Under the pieces are notes generated by a model. It was not told the origin of the DNA and did no database searches. It was given only the letters and a program-made list of their open reading frames with translations. A DNA stretch of 64,000 nucleotides, taken from the NCBI GenBank assembly GCA_964529175.1, contig CAZGVO010000001.1, positions 248,001 through 312,000 on the forward strand. Direction: 5' to 3'. The translations under genes were made by a program, and so were the position numbers. This DNA comes from JAAFJM01 sp964529175. GTDB taxonomy: Bacteria > Bacteroidota > Bacteroidia > UKL13-3. Position 1 is the stretch's first letter; each line of letters opens with the position of its first letter. Positions 25,852 to 33,220 of the stretch are shown here, piece by piece.

Positions 25852-26487
25852 TTATAATAAGTGTTCCTTAAGGCTTTTAAAAATTGCATCATATACAGTA
25901 ATGTCTCTAGTTTCAGGCAAATGTATCTGAATATTATAGTGCATTTCTGTCGTGATTTTTTTATTGATTAACTCGTGCGTCATTTTATGCTCATTTTGAA
26001 GAGGCATTTCTTCTGTTGCATGCTCTTGTTGTTTTACCGCGACAACGTCTTTTATTGACTGCTTAGAAAAGTCTGCATATTTACATAAAGTTGTAAATGT
26101 ATTTGACATCCGATTTAATACAGCATCTGATTTACCTCCTTGGGTCAATGTTTTCATCTTGTTTTTTACATCAGGAGTCGACATTTCGTTAGCTTTAACA
26201 TTTACAGTAAACAGATCCGCGTAAGCTTCTTTTATCGCTTCCGCCAGTACTTGTTTTGATTGGGATAGGTCAAGAAATTTAAAATACCTGTCTTGAGGAA
26301 TACCATTGCTATCAATAAAACCAAGAGACTTCAACACTCCTATGAGAAGCCTGTCATTAGTGCTTTTGAATTCCAGTTGTTCTAAAAACTTATTGGTAAA
26401 CTTTGCAGGAGCTTTAGCGTTTAGTAACGAATTTAAAAAACCGTCAAGGTTCTTTGTCGTCACGAGATATTGTTCTGGTAATGCCAT
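25852..26487 (-). CDS. DUF5343-like protein coupled to HEPN gene
   Basis: 211 residues, cytoplasmic. The N-terminal part (YLVTTKNLDGFLNSLLNA, FTNKFLEQLEFKSTNDR, LGFIDSNGIPQDRYFKFLD) matches my memory of DUF5343, a helical, possibly winged-helix domain. The C-terminal 50 residues form a separate segment (HYNIQIHLPETRDITVYDAIFKSLKEHL), which in related proteins is often seen at the end of nucleotide- or RNA-handling regulators. First gene of a two-gene unit with the HEPN protein; it may be antitoxin, sensor or adaptor. Function unknown. Confidence 0.7.
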   Translation of the reverse strand: MALPEQYLVTTKNLDGFLNSLLNAKAPAKFTNKFLEQLEFKSTNDRLLIGVLKSLGFIDSNGIPQDRYFKFLDLSQSKQVLAEAIKEAYADLFTVNVKANEMSTPDVKNKMKTLTQGGKSDAVLNRMSNTFTTLCKYADFSKQSIKDVVAVKQQEHATEEMPLQNEHKMTHELINKKITTEMHYNIQIHLPETRDITVYDAIFKSLKEHLL

Positions 26488-26529
26488 ATATTATGTTTTT
26501 GTCTTTTTTAATATTAATGATAATGTTTT

Positions 26530-26603
26530 GCACATTTGCGATGGGCGGGCTTTTACCACTGAACTTTATGCAGAGCGCGAAACCCCGCCTATTACAAATA
26601 TGC
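26530..26603. repeat. Fold-back element between accessory genes
   Basis: Arms GCACATTTGCGATGGGCGGG (26530-26549) and CCCGCCTATTACAAATATGC (26584-26603) are complementary at 16 of 20 positions; the four exceptions are all G-T pairs on one strand or the other. The loop is 34 nt. It is bordered by GTTAGCGG (26605-26612), reminiscent of integron attC core sites. Confidence 0.65.
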
Positions 26604-26618
26604 TGTTAGCGGTTCATA

Positions 26619-27374
26619 TTACTTGCACTCCTCTTTCCATCTTTTATATGAATGTTGTAGTCCTGTCCTCTCACCACCCTTAAAAAACCTACCAGCATTT
26701 AAAGTATTGATGAGTTCTTTCATTTCGTTTGCATATTCTGAATCCCAGCCAAGTTCTCTAACAAGATATGATGCAACTACATCTCCATTTAGTCCGGGTT
26801 CGTATTTGTGCAAAGCAAGAATAGTTGTCTTGGCATGTCTTTCGTCACTTGGGTGCGAAATGCCAGTTGACATGTTGATTGATTCGGTTAATTCTTCCAT
26901 TGCTTTAATCACTATGCAAGATGGATTAGGAAATCCTTTAACAGCGGATTGGTTTCCTCTTAATTCTTTTGGACTCCAAGTCTGCACCCACTTTTCTGTA
27001 TGTTCCTTTAGCCAAGGAATCGCAATGATTACCTTAACCGAATAATAATCGTCAACTTTGAAAAGGTCGTCTGCATCAAGTCCAAGAGTGATAACGATTT
27101 CTGAAGGATTATGGCTGTCTCCATATGTTTTGGTCGTTTCAATTTTAAAAACGGGTTTGCAATCTTTAAAAGTCGTCCCTGCAAAAAGTTGTTTTACAAC
27201 CTTGTCACCATAAAGTCGGTCAAGCCACCCAGTATTTTTCTTTGATGATGCTAATAGAATGATTTTTTTTATTTCGGTGTCTGTGTCCGCAAGTTTACAA
27301 GCAAATTGTATTGCCTCACGATACGCTTCGTCATCATTCCCTTTAGTGTCTATGTAAAATCTTTGTTTGTCCAT
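26619..27374 (-). CDS. Unrecognised protein of a Bacteroidota cassette-type family
   Basis: 251 residues, soluble, no family name known to me. I recall close relatives from isolated, hairpin-bounded genes in other Bacteroidota. Recognisable blocks are FYIDTKGNDDEAYREAI, KNTGWLDRLYGD, VIITLGLDADD-like, IIAIPWLKEHTEKWVQTW, STGISHPSDERHAKTTI and FKGGERTGLQHSYKRW. The two-domain layout (alpha/beta sensor-like N-half, helical C-half) suggests a nucleotide- or protein-binding role but nothing can be assigned. It is bounded by GTTAGC motifs at 26605 and near 27450. Confidence 0.68.
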   Translation of the reverse strand: MDKQRFYIDTKGNDDEAYREAIQFACKLADTDTEIKKIILLASSKKNTGWLDRLYGDKVVKQLFAGTTFKDCKPVFKIETTKTYGDSHNPSEIVITLGLDADDLFKVDDYYSVKVIIAIPWLKEHTEKWVQTWSPKELRGNQSAVKGFPNPSCIVIKAMEELTESINMSTGISHPSDERHAKTTILALHKYEPGLNGDVVASYLVRELGWDSEYANEMKELINTLNAGRFFKGGERTGLQHSYKRWKEECK

Positions 27375-27458
27375 TTTGTAAAATTTATTTTTTTGTCTGT
27401 TCGTTTCTTGCTGTCAGTTTTAAGGTTGCTCTGTCGCCATAGCATGACTGCTAACTTA

Positions 27459-27493
27459 TAAATACACGAAGTTCCTAAAACTTCGTGTATTTA
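27459..27493. terminator. Strong 15-bp hairpin
   Basis: TAAATACACGAAGTT-CCTAA-AACTTCGTGTATTTA, a perfect 15-bp stem. It lies downstream of the gene at 27745-28683 and its 21-bp repeat array; no clean T tract, so it could be a terminator or block boundary. Confidence 0.55.
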
Positions 27494-27587
27494 AATTGAC
27501 TCTTTCAAATATATATTTTTATTCTTTCCCTAAACAACCCAAACTATACCCTTTGGCATGGTTTGGGTTACTCATTTTAGCCTAAAT

Positions 27588-27755
27588 TTTACTCCCTTTT
27601 TTGAGTTTTTTACTCCTTTTTTGGAATATTTTACTCCTTTTTTCAAGAATTTTACTCCTTTTTTGGGGAATTTTACTCCTTTTTTGGGGAATTTTACTCC
27701 CTTTAGGCATTATTTTACTCCTTTTTTTGAGTTTTTTACCCTTTTTATTTCACCC
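27588..27755. repeat. Eight-unit 21-bp tandem array with phased A-tracts
   Basis: The plus-strand unit is TTTTACTCCTTTTTTGGGGAA with variation in the last bases; eight units in exact 21-bp register. On the minus strand each unit carries AAAAAAGGAGT, i.e. an A6 tract plus a Shine-Dalgarno-like GGAG. It starts at the stop codon of the gene at 27745-28683 and forms its 3' flank. Confidence 0.85.
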
Positions 27756-28683
27756 TAAGCACGCTTACTTTGGCTTCGGTGGTGGTGCTTGGGTTGCTTA
27801 CGGTTATGGTGCTAAAGCCTTTGGCTATTCCATAACTTTCGGCTGGGTGTATTATTATGGGGTTGCCCGTTGTGCTACTGCCTTTGTACACATGCACATC
27901 TACCGTGCCTATGTTTTTTAAAGTGCCGCCTATTACTACTCCTTTTAGGGTGGTTTTGTCGCTTAGTTTTATTTTTGTTACTACTTCTTTGGGTTTGGTA
28001 GCGGCTTGGTCTATAGTAAAGCCCCAAGCGCCTAGTGCACGTGGGTTATCAGGGTATAGTTTCATTAAAAAATTGCCTATGCTGCGTATATTTTCTAGTA
28101 TAGGTAGCCAAATTAAGTTGCGCTGCTCGGTAGCGTTTTCGGCCTCGGCCAATGTTCTGATAGAACTGTTGTGGTAACCTATGGCAGTGTCTATACCGTC
28201 TCTATCGGCTTGCACATTTATGCTGTTTTTGGTAACAAAGGCTTGCAAAGGCGATGTATTGCCAGCATAACTCAAGTGTTTGTCAAAAAACAGGGTGGCT
28301 ACTTGGGCCAAATCGGCAAAACTAGCAGGGTAAGTAATTTTACTATCGCCTACCACAGTAATGCCCCATTCGCCCAGCTGCCTGGTATTGGTTTTATAAA
28401 ATGTTTTTAAAAACTGCACCTCGCTTTTTAGGTGAGCCACTATGGGGTCAAAGGTTAAATTGCGCAATTGGGTGTAATTGGTGCTTTGTTTTACCAACAC
28501 TTGGCGGCTATCGTCAAAGGTTTGAGCCGCATTAGCAGGTGCAGGGTTTTTAATATTAATGCCATTTTCGGCTAAATAGGCAGTTAACACCGAATCGGTG
28601 CCTTGGTTTTGGTTTTCGGCAGCTATGGCCTCAAAAAGCTTTTTTTGCGAAACAAAGTCTTCAGGAATAATTAATCTAGCCAT
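27745..28683 (-). CDS. Unrecognised protein with duplicated LGxWG domain
   Basis: 312 residues, no signal peptide. Two copies of a helical module of about 75-80 residues: the first has LRNLTFDPIVAHLKSE ... NTRQLGEWGITV, the second RNLIWLPILENIRSIG ... NPRALGAWGFTI. A C-terminal beta-rich domain of about 75 residues follows (LKGVVIGGTLKNIGTVDVHVYKG), like a small binding domain. The coding sequence looks more GC-rich than its neighbours. I recall this type from many Bacteroidota without a known function. It may be a horizontally spread gene. Confidence 0.72.
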   Translation of the reverse strand: MARLIIPEDFVSQKKLFEAIAAENQNQGTDSVLTAYLAENGINIKNPAPANAAQTFDDSRQVLVKQSTNYTQLRNLTFDPIVAHLKSEVQFLKTFYKTNTRQLGEWGITVVGDSKITYPASFADLAQVATLFFDKHLSYAGNTSPLQAFVTKNSINVQADRDGIDTAIGYHNSSIRTLAEAENATEQRNLIWLPILENIRSIGNFLMKLYPDNPRALGAWGFTIDQAATKPKEVVTKIKLSDKTTLKGVVIGGTLKNIGTVDVHVYKGSSTTGNPIIIHPAESYGIAKGFSTITVSNPSTTTEAKVSVLRVK

Positions 28684-28727
28684 GTTTTTTAGTTCTTAGT
28701 TTATAGTTCTTAGTACTTAGTTTGGTT

Positions 28728-28743
28728 ACTGAGCTTGTCGAAG
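28728..28743. repeat. Dispersed CTGAGCTTGTCGAAG motif
   Basis: ACTGAGCTTGTCGAAGT matches a short intergenic repeat frequent in Bacteroidota genomes; only one copy in this window. Confidence 0.5.
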
Positions 28744-29053
28744 TATTAGTTCATTTACGCCTTGCGTAATTTAGTTAATTGGTTTATGGTATTTTATTAC
28801 TATGTATTGTTAAGTTAATGTAGCTTAACCGCACTTAACCAAAATCACTAAATAATACAATTGATTTACAAGTGTTTTTAGTATAAATCAAAACAAATGA
28901 AAATAAATTTAAAATGCAAATGCTGTTTTTTAAATGTTGAAAAGTAAAAATAATAATGAATTATCAATTATGAATTAATGAATAACGAATAATGAACATC
29001 GAACAACAAAACTCAATTAACAAAACTCCTGTTTTTTTCCATTAAAATTGGCC

Positions 29054-29061
29054 TACCTTTG
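29054..29061 (+). promoter_or_regulatory. rocD -7 box
   Basis: TACCTTTG, a perfect TAnnTTTG match, 8 nt before the rocD ATG; predicts a leader of only a few bases. Confidence 0.55.
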
Positions 29062-29069
29062 GCCGCAGT

Positions 29070-30317
29070 ATGGAACATAACTCATTGAATTTAAGCAAAA
29101 GCGATTATTTTATAGAACTAGAAAACGAATTTGGCGCGCATAATTATCACCCTATTCCGGTAGTAATTGAAAAAGCCGAAGGCATTTTTATGTACGATGT
29201 AGAAGGCAAACAATATTTTGATTTTCTTTCGGCATACAGTGCTGTAAACCAAGGCCATTGCCATCCGCGTATAGTTAATGCCATGATAAACCAAGCGCAA
29301 AAACTAACCTTAACCAGTAGGGCTTTCCATAATAACCAATTAGGCGAATACGAAAAATTTATTACCCATTATTTTGGTTTTGACAAAGTATTACCCATGA
29401 ATACAGGTGTAGAAGGTGGCGAAACTGCCATTAAACTAGCCAGGCGCTGGGGTTATGATGTAAAAGGTATTGCCGAAAACCAAGCAGAAGTAATTTTTGT
29501 AGAAGGTAATTTTTGGGGTAGAACCATGGCAGCTATTTCGAGCAGCAACGACCCAAGCAGCTACAAAGGTTTTGGCCCTTATATGCCAGGTTTTAAATTG
29601 GTTCCATATAACGATTTAGCCATTTTAGAAGAAACCTTTAAAGCCAATAAAAATATTTGTGCTTTTATGTTTGAGCCAATTCAGGGCGAAGCAGGAGTGG
29701 TAGTGCCACACGAAGGTTACTTACAGGGTGTACGCGATTTATGCACCAAATACAATGTATTAATGATAGCCGATGAGGTGCAAACTGGCTTATGCCGCAC
29801 TGGTAAAATGTTGGCCTGCGACCATGAACAAGTAAAACCAGATGTTTTAATTTTAGGGAAAGCTCTTTCGGGCGGAACCATGCCTGTGGCAGCCGTTTTA
29901 GCCAATAACGAAATAATGCTTACCATAAAACCAGGCGAACACGGAAGTACTTATGGCGGAAATCCTTTGGCTTGCGCAGTAGCCATGGAATCGTTAAAGG
30001 TATTAACCGATGAAAAATTAGCCGAAAATGCAGAGGCAATGGGAATTATTTTTAGAGAAAGAATGACTGCCTTGATGCAAAAAACCAATTTGATTAGTTT
30101 GGTCCGTGGACGTGGTTTATTAAATGCCATTATAATTATGCCTTTTGGCTATGGAAAAACTGCTTACGATGTTTGCCTAACTTTAAAAGACAATGGACTT
30201 TTAGCCAAACAAACTCATGGCGATATTATACGTTTTGCTCCGCCATTAACCATTAATGCTGAGCAAATGAACCAAGCTTGCGATATAATAGAAAAGGTAA
30301 TTTTAGGATTACAATAA
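29070..30317 (+). CDS. rocD: Ornithine--oxo-acid transaminase
   Basis: A class III PLP aminotransferase of 415 residues that converts ornithine and 2-oxoglutarate to glutamate semialdehyde and glutamate in arginine and proline metabolism. Diagnostic segments are GHCHPRIVNAM, TLTSRAFHNNQLG, PMNTGVEGGETAIKLARRWGYD (longer run shown in pieces) and ADEVQTGLCRTG; the PLP lysine lies in LGKALSGG (K about 264). RocD rather than ArgD is indicated by the SRAFHN and ARRWGYDVKG blocks. It stands alone with its own promoter. Confidence 0.94.
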   Translation: MEHNSLNLSKSDYFIELENEFGAHNYHPIPVVIEKAEGIFMYDVEGKQYFDFLSAYSAVNQGHCHPRIVNAMINQAQKLTLTSRAFHNNQLGEYEKFITHYFGFDKVLPMNTGVEGGETAIKLARRWGYDVKGIAENQAEVIFVEGNFWGRTMAAISSSNDPSSYKGFGPYMPGFKLVPYNDLAILEETFKANKNICAFMFEPIQGEAGVVVPHEGYLQGVRDLCTKYNVLMIADEVQTGLCRTGKMLACDHEQVKPDVLILGKALSGGTMPVAAVLANNEIMLTIKPGEHGSTYGGNPLACAVAMESLKVLTDEKLAENAEAMGIIFRERMTALMQKTNLISLVRGRGLLNAIIIMPFGYGKTAYDVCLTLKDNGLLAKQTHGDIIRFAPPLTINAEQMNQACDIIEKVILGLQ

Positions 30318-30663
30318 ATTATATTTTTAATATATAGTAATCTGAACATTTTAAATATTTGAATATTGATTTAAACCTTTATAGAAATATTTTGCAAGTA
30401 TGATGTTTAGAATTAATTGGTAGAGTAAAATATTATAAAAATTTAACTAACATTTATTCCATTAGCGATGTGCGTTGGGTCGGCAAAAAAGCGGGCCAGC
30501 CCAAGCCTGTGCGTGGAAGCATTTTTTTGCCTTGTCCCGCTTTGCGGGATTGTTTCTTTTTCATCTAAGGAAAAAGAAAGAAGAAGAACTTTCACAAACT
30601 TGGCTAATTATTTAATATCAGGCCTATTATTAATTTGGTTTTCTTTACCACAAAAAATATTCA
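30318..30663. other. Intergenic region with GC-rich patch and hairpin
   Basis: 346 bp between the convergent rocD and the DUF5723-like gene. The left half is AT-rich; 30468-30560 is clearly more GC-rich and contains the hairpin TCCCGC-TTT-GCGGGA (about 30535-30549) followed by TTGTTTCTTTTTC. The patch resembles intergenic repeats found beside genes in Bacteroidota. No convincing gene; a 93-residue reading frame at 30468 has no coding character. Confidence 0.5.
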
Positions 30664-32157
30664 CTAAAACAACTTACGTCCTTTTGACGACTGGTGTCCT
30701 ATATAATATTTTAAAGAGGCATAAATATCGGCACCATAAGCTTGTTTAATTCCAAAAGTTTCGGCTACCCTATCAGAACCAATGGTTATGTATTTATACC
30801 TATATGCCAAACCAAGGTTAAAGTTTTTATACTCATTTAAAATAAAAGGCATACTAAGCGTCCAAATTTCACTATCGTATCTTGGCGTTAGTGCTATTAC
30901 ATTCATGCGCGAAAGCGAGGGCATTTGAGCCAAAGTAATACGCTGGTAAATGGTAATATTGACAAAGAACTCTTGCACCACTCTGTAATCAAACTGAATG
31001 CTAACAGCACTAGGCAAAATTAACCAAAAAGCATTGGCAGTTTTTGGAGTAGTACCCGTAATATTCGACCTAAAAAGAGCATCAATTTCAGCCACATCTT
31101 TATTCAGCAAAGAATCAAATTTAGGCCAACGCATAGAACCATTATCTATTTCGGTTAAAAAAGCATTTTGATCAAATTTTATAGCACCAATATCTAAAAT
31201 AGAAATACCGGCCTTCCATTTATAATCAACACTTACCGTGCTAAAGCCATACATTTTAGGGCAATAACGGGTGCTGGCATAATTCTTTTTTTCTACTGAA
31301 TAACCAATATCAAAACCAGCACCAAAACCCCTAATCTTTAAATCGTTTTGCGCATTGGCGGCATTTACATTTTTGGTTGCTGGGCCAGAATAAGCATACG
31401 AAAAACTTGAATTGTTAAATATCAAATCTTTTCCATTTTCATTTACTCCATTAAAACCTCTATCGTAAATATAGGCACCAGAAATACCCAATAATCCTTT
31501 TATGGTAAAACCCAAACGGTGCATGTAATGGTTATTTTCGTTAATTACTTGCGCATAACTAATACCGCCTTCGGCCCAGCTAGCAAACGAAACCTTGGTA
31601 TCAGTCATTTTCATATTCTGAAAAACAACTTCGCTAAAAGTTAATCCTTCAAAAATGGTATTAGCAGTTAAATCAGAAATATTGGTAATGCCTAAATGTG
31701 TTCTAAAACCTGTGGTAAAGGCCAACGATTTCTTTTTATTAATGGCAAATAAAATAGAAGGCCCCAAAGCATACACACCTCCAAAAATATAACCATTGGG
31801 CTGTAAATTTTTTTTAACTACTATATTCTCGTCTTTTACCGCATCTGACTTAAAGCCTTTATTTTGAGGTACTAACTTATTAAAATTATTGTTAAATGGT
31901 CTGGTTAATAAAAAAGTAGGCTCAGCATAAAAATTATTGTTATTGATGTTTCCATCAAAACTCACTATGCTTAAATCAGCCGCCAAAGGCTGAAAACAAA
32001 TATTAGCCGGGTTAACTTGCAAATGATTGATACCAATATAATTACCAACTGTTAAACCAATTTGACTTTGCGCACACAGTTGAGTAATGGGTGCATAAAA
32101 AAAACTCAGTAATAAGCTACTTATTAAGTAATTATATTTACTAAATTTAAAACCCAT
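30664..32157 (-). CDS. DUF5723-like outer-membrane beta-barrel protein
   Basis: 497 residues with signal peptide (cleavage after LCAQS). The start, GLTVGNYIGINHLQVNPANICFQ split by the signal, and the AVNIQFDYRVV/TPRYDSEIWTLSMPFIL style of alternating strands fit the DUF5723 family of Bacteroidota outer-membrane proteins related to PorV/FadL-like barrels. The NPAN motif near the mature N-terminus is typical. Function unknown. Last gene before a shared intergenic region with rocD. Confidence 0.75.
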   Translation of the reverse strand: MGFKFSKYNYLISSLLLSFFYAPITQLCAQSQIGLTVGNYIGINHLQVNPANICFQPLAADLSIVSFDGNINNNNFYAEPTFLLTRPFNNNFNKLVPQNKGFKSDAVKDENIVVKKNLQPNGYIFGGVYALGPSILFAINKKKSLAFTTGFRTHLGITNISDLTANTIFEGLTFSEVVFQNMKMTDTKVSFASWAEGGISYAQVINENNHYMHRLGFTIKGLLGISGAYIYDRGFNGVNENGKDLIFNNSSFSYAYSGPATKNVNAANAQNDLKIRGFGAGFDIGYSVEKKNYASTRYCPKMYGFSTVSVDYKWKAGISILDIGAIKFDQNAFLTEIDNGSMRWPKFDSLLNKDVAEIDALFRSNITGTTPKTANAFWLILPSAVSIQFDYRVVQEFFVNITIYQRITLAQMPSLSRMNVIALTPRYDSEIWTLSMPFILNEYKNFNLGLAYRYKYITIGSDRVAETFGIKQAYGADIYASLKYYIGHQSSKGRKLF

Positions 32158-32346
32158 GCTTTAAAATATGCTTCTTTTTCAGTTAATTAGGAAACTAAAG
32201 TAAATTATTTGCTATTGATAAAATAAGACATTAATACCTAAATTATATTGAACGCTAATACACAGAAGGTCTAATTTTTAAATAGTTACATTTTTAATTT
32301 ACATAAAAATTAGTGCAAACATTTTGTAAAGCAGTAATAAAACACT

Positions 32347-33216
32347 TTAAATCTTTCTATAATTTTTGTACCCTATTTCCCATCCAAAAAGTTTTAAGGC
32401 CAATTGTTTAAACTTATCCTTGGTTTTGGTTTTATTGTATTTTAAATCAAACTCAAACTGCCAATTTTTATTGGCAATGCGCTGCAACATAACTTTAGGA
32501 TGAGTGCCAGTAAATTTGGCTAACGAATCTATTTTACTGTAATCAAAAGCTTCGGCTTTTGCCACATTTTTATCAATCCAATCTTGGTTATGCCAAAGTT
32601 TATGAAACTCCTCTTGCTTCCGCTGCATTGCCCTTGGATCTTTTACCCAACCATAATGGTAAATATAGGCTTCAATTGGTTTTACGTTTAGCTTTTCATC
32701 ATGGTTTTTTCTAAAGCCTTGCGCATCTTTATAAGAGTAAATCTTTTTATTGTTTTTTACAACCCTAATTTCGTTGTTATACCAAGTGCTTGAGTTACCA
32801 ATATAATCGTAAGAGCCATAAAAATGTAGGTATTTAAACAGCAAACCATCTACGTTTTTATTGTTTTTAAAATCGAGCATGGCTTTTTTTACAGCAGGCA
32901 AATACTTTTCGTGTATGGCTTCATCGCCTTGAATATAAAAACACCAATCGTAAAAAGCTGGAATTGCCTGAAAAGCTTTATTGGTTTCAACAGCTAAAAC
33001 TTTACCACCTTCTTTTAAATTTTCGTCCCAAAGGGTTTTAATAATTTTTATTTTTTCAGGATGGATTGACCTAATCAATGCTTCCGTTTCATCGTCAGAC
33101 TTGCCTAAAGCCACATACACTTCATCGCAAATGGGTAAAATAGAATGAATGGCTTCTACAATTGGGTAATCGTAAATAATGGCATTTTTTATAAATGTAA
33201 ACCCAGCAACTTTCAT
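32347..33216 (-). CDS. Family 2-type glycosyltransferase
   Basis: About 289 residues with a GT-A fold: KVAGFTFIKNAIIYDYPIVEA, DEVYVALGKSDDETEALI, then the acidic centre WCFYIQGDEAIHEKYL, whose QGDE corresponds to the DxD-type metal site. Probably transfers a sugar during LPS or glycolipid synthesis in the cytoplasm. The ATG at 33216 is chosen: it gives a 4-bp gap to the ABC-transporter stop and aligns with the family start, whereas 33246 would overlap it by 26 bp. Cotranscribed with the exporter upstream. Confidence 0.83.
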   Translation of the reverse strand: MKVAGFTFIKNAIIYDYPIVEAIHSILPICDEVYVALGKSDDETEALIRSIHPEKIKIIKTLWDENLKEGGKVLAVETNKAFQAIPAFYDWCFYIQGDEAIHEKYLPAVKKAMLDFKNNKNVDGLLFKYLHFYGSYDYIGNSSTWYNNEIRVVKNNKKIYSYKDAQGFRKNHDEKLNVKPIEAYIYHYGWVKDPRAMQRKQEEFHKLWHNQDWIDKNVAKAEAFDYSKIDSLAKFTGTHPKVMLQRIANKNWQFEFDLKYNKTKTKDKFKQLALKLFGWEIGYKNYRKI

Positions 33217-33220
33217 TTTT

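Larger units (their letters stand above)
28684..29069. other. AT-rich intergenic region before rocD
   Basis: 386 bp without a gene. Near its left end are short direct repeats of AGTTCTTAGT and the motif ACTGAGCTTGTCGAAGT (28728-28743), which I know as a very common dispersed sequence in Bacteroidota. The right end holds the rocD promoter. Confidence 0.55.

Noticed and set aside
27459..27493. Possible insertion-sequence ends from the 15-bp stem
   Set aside because: A single hairpin with a 5-nt loop and no transposase or target duplication nearby.
27558..27758. Plus-strand reading frame of FTPFxxx heptads
   Set aside because: It is simply the 21-bp repeat read in frame; no start signal or folded-protein character.
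30468..30749. 93-residue plus-strand reading frame
   Set aside because: It spans the GC-rich patch and runs antisense into the DUF5723-like gene; no coding character.
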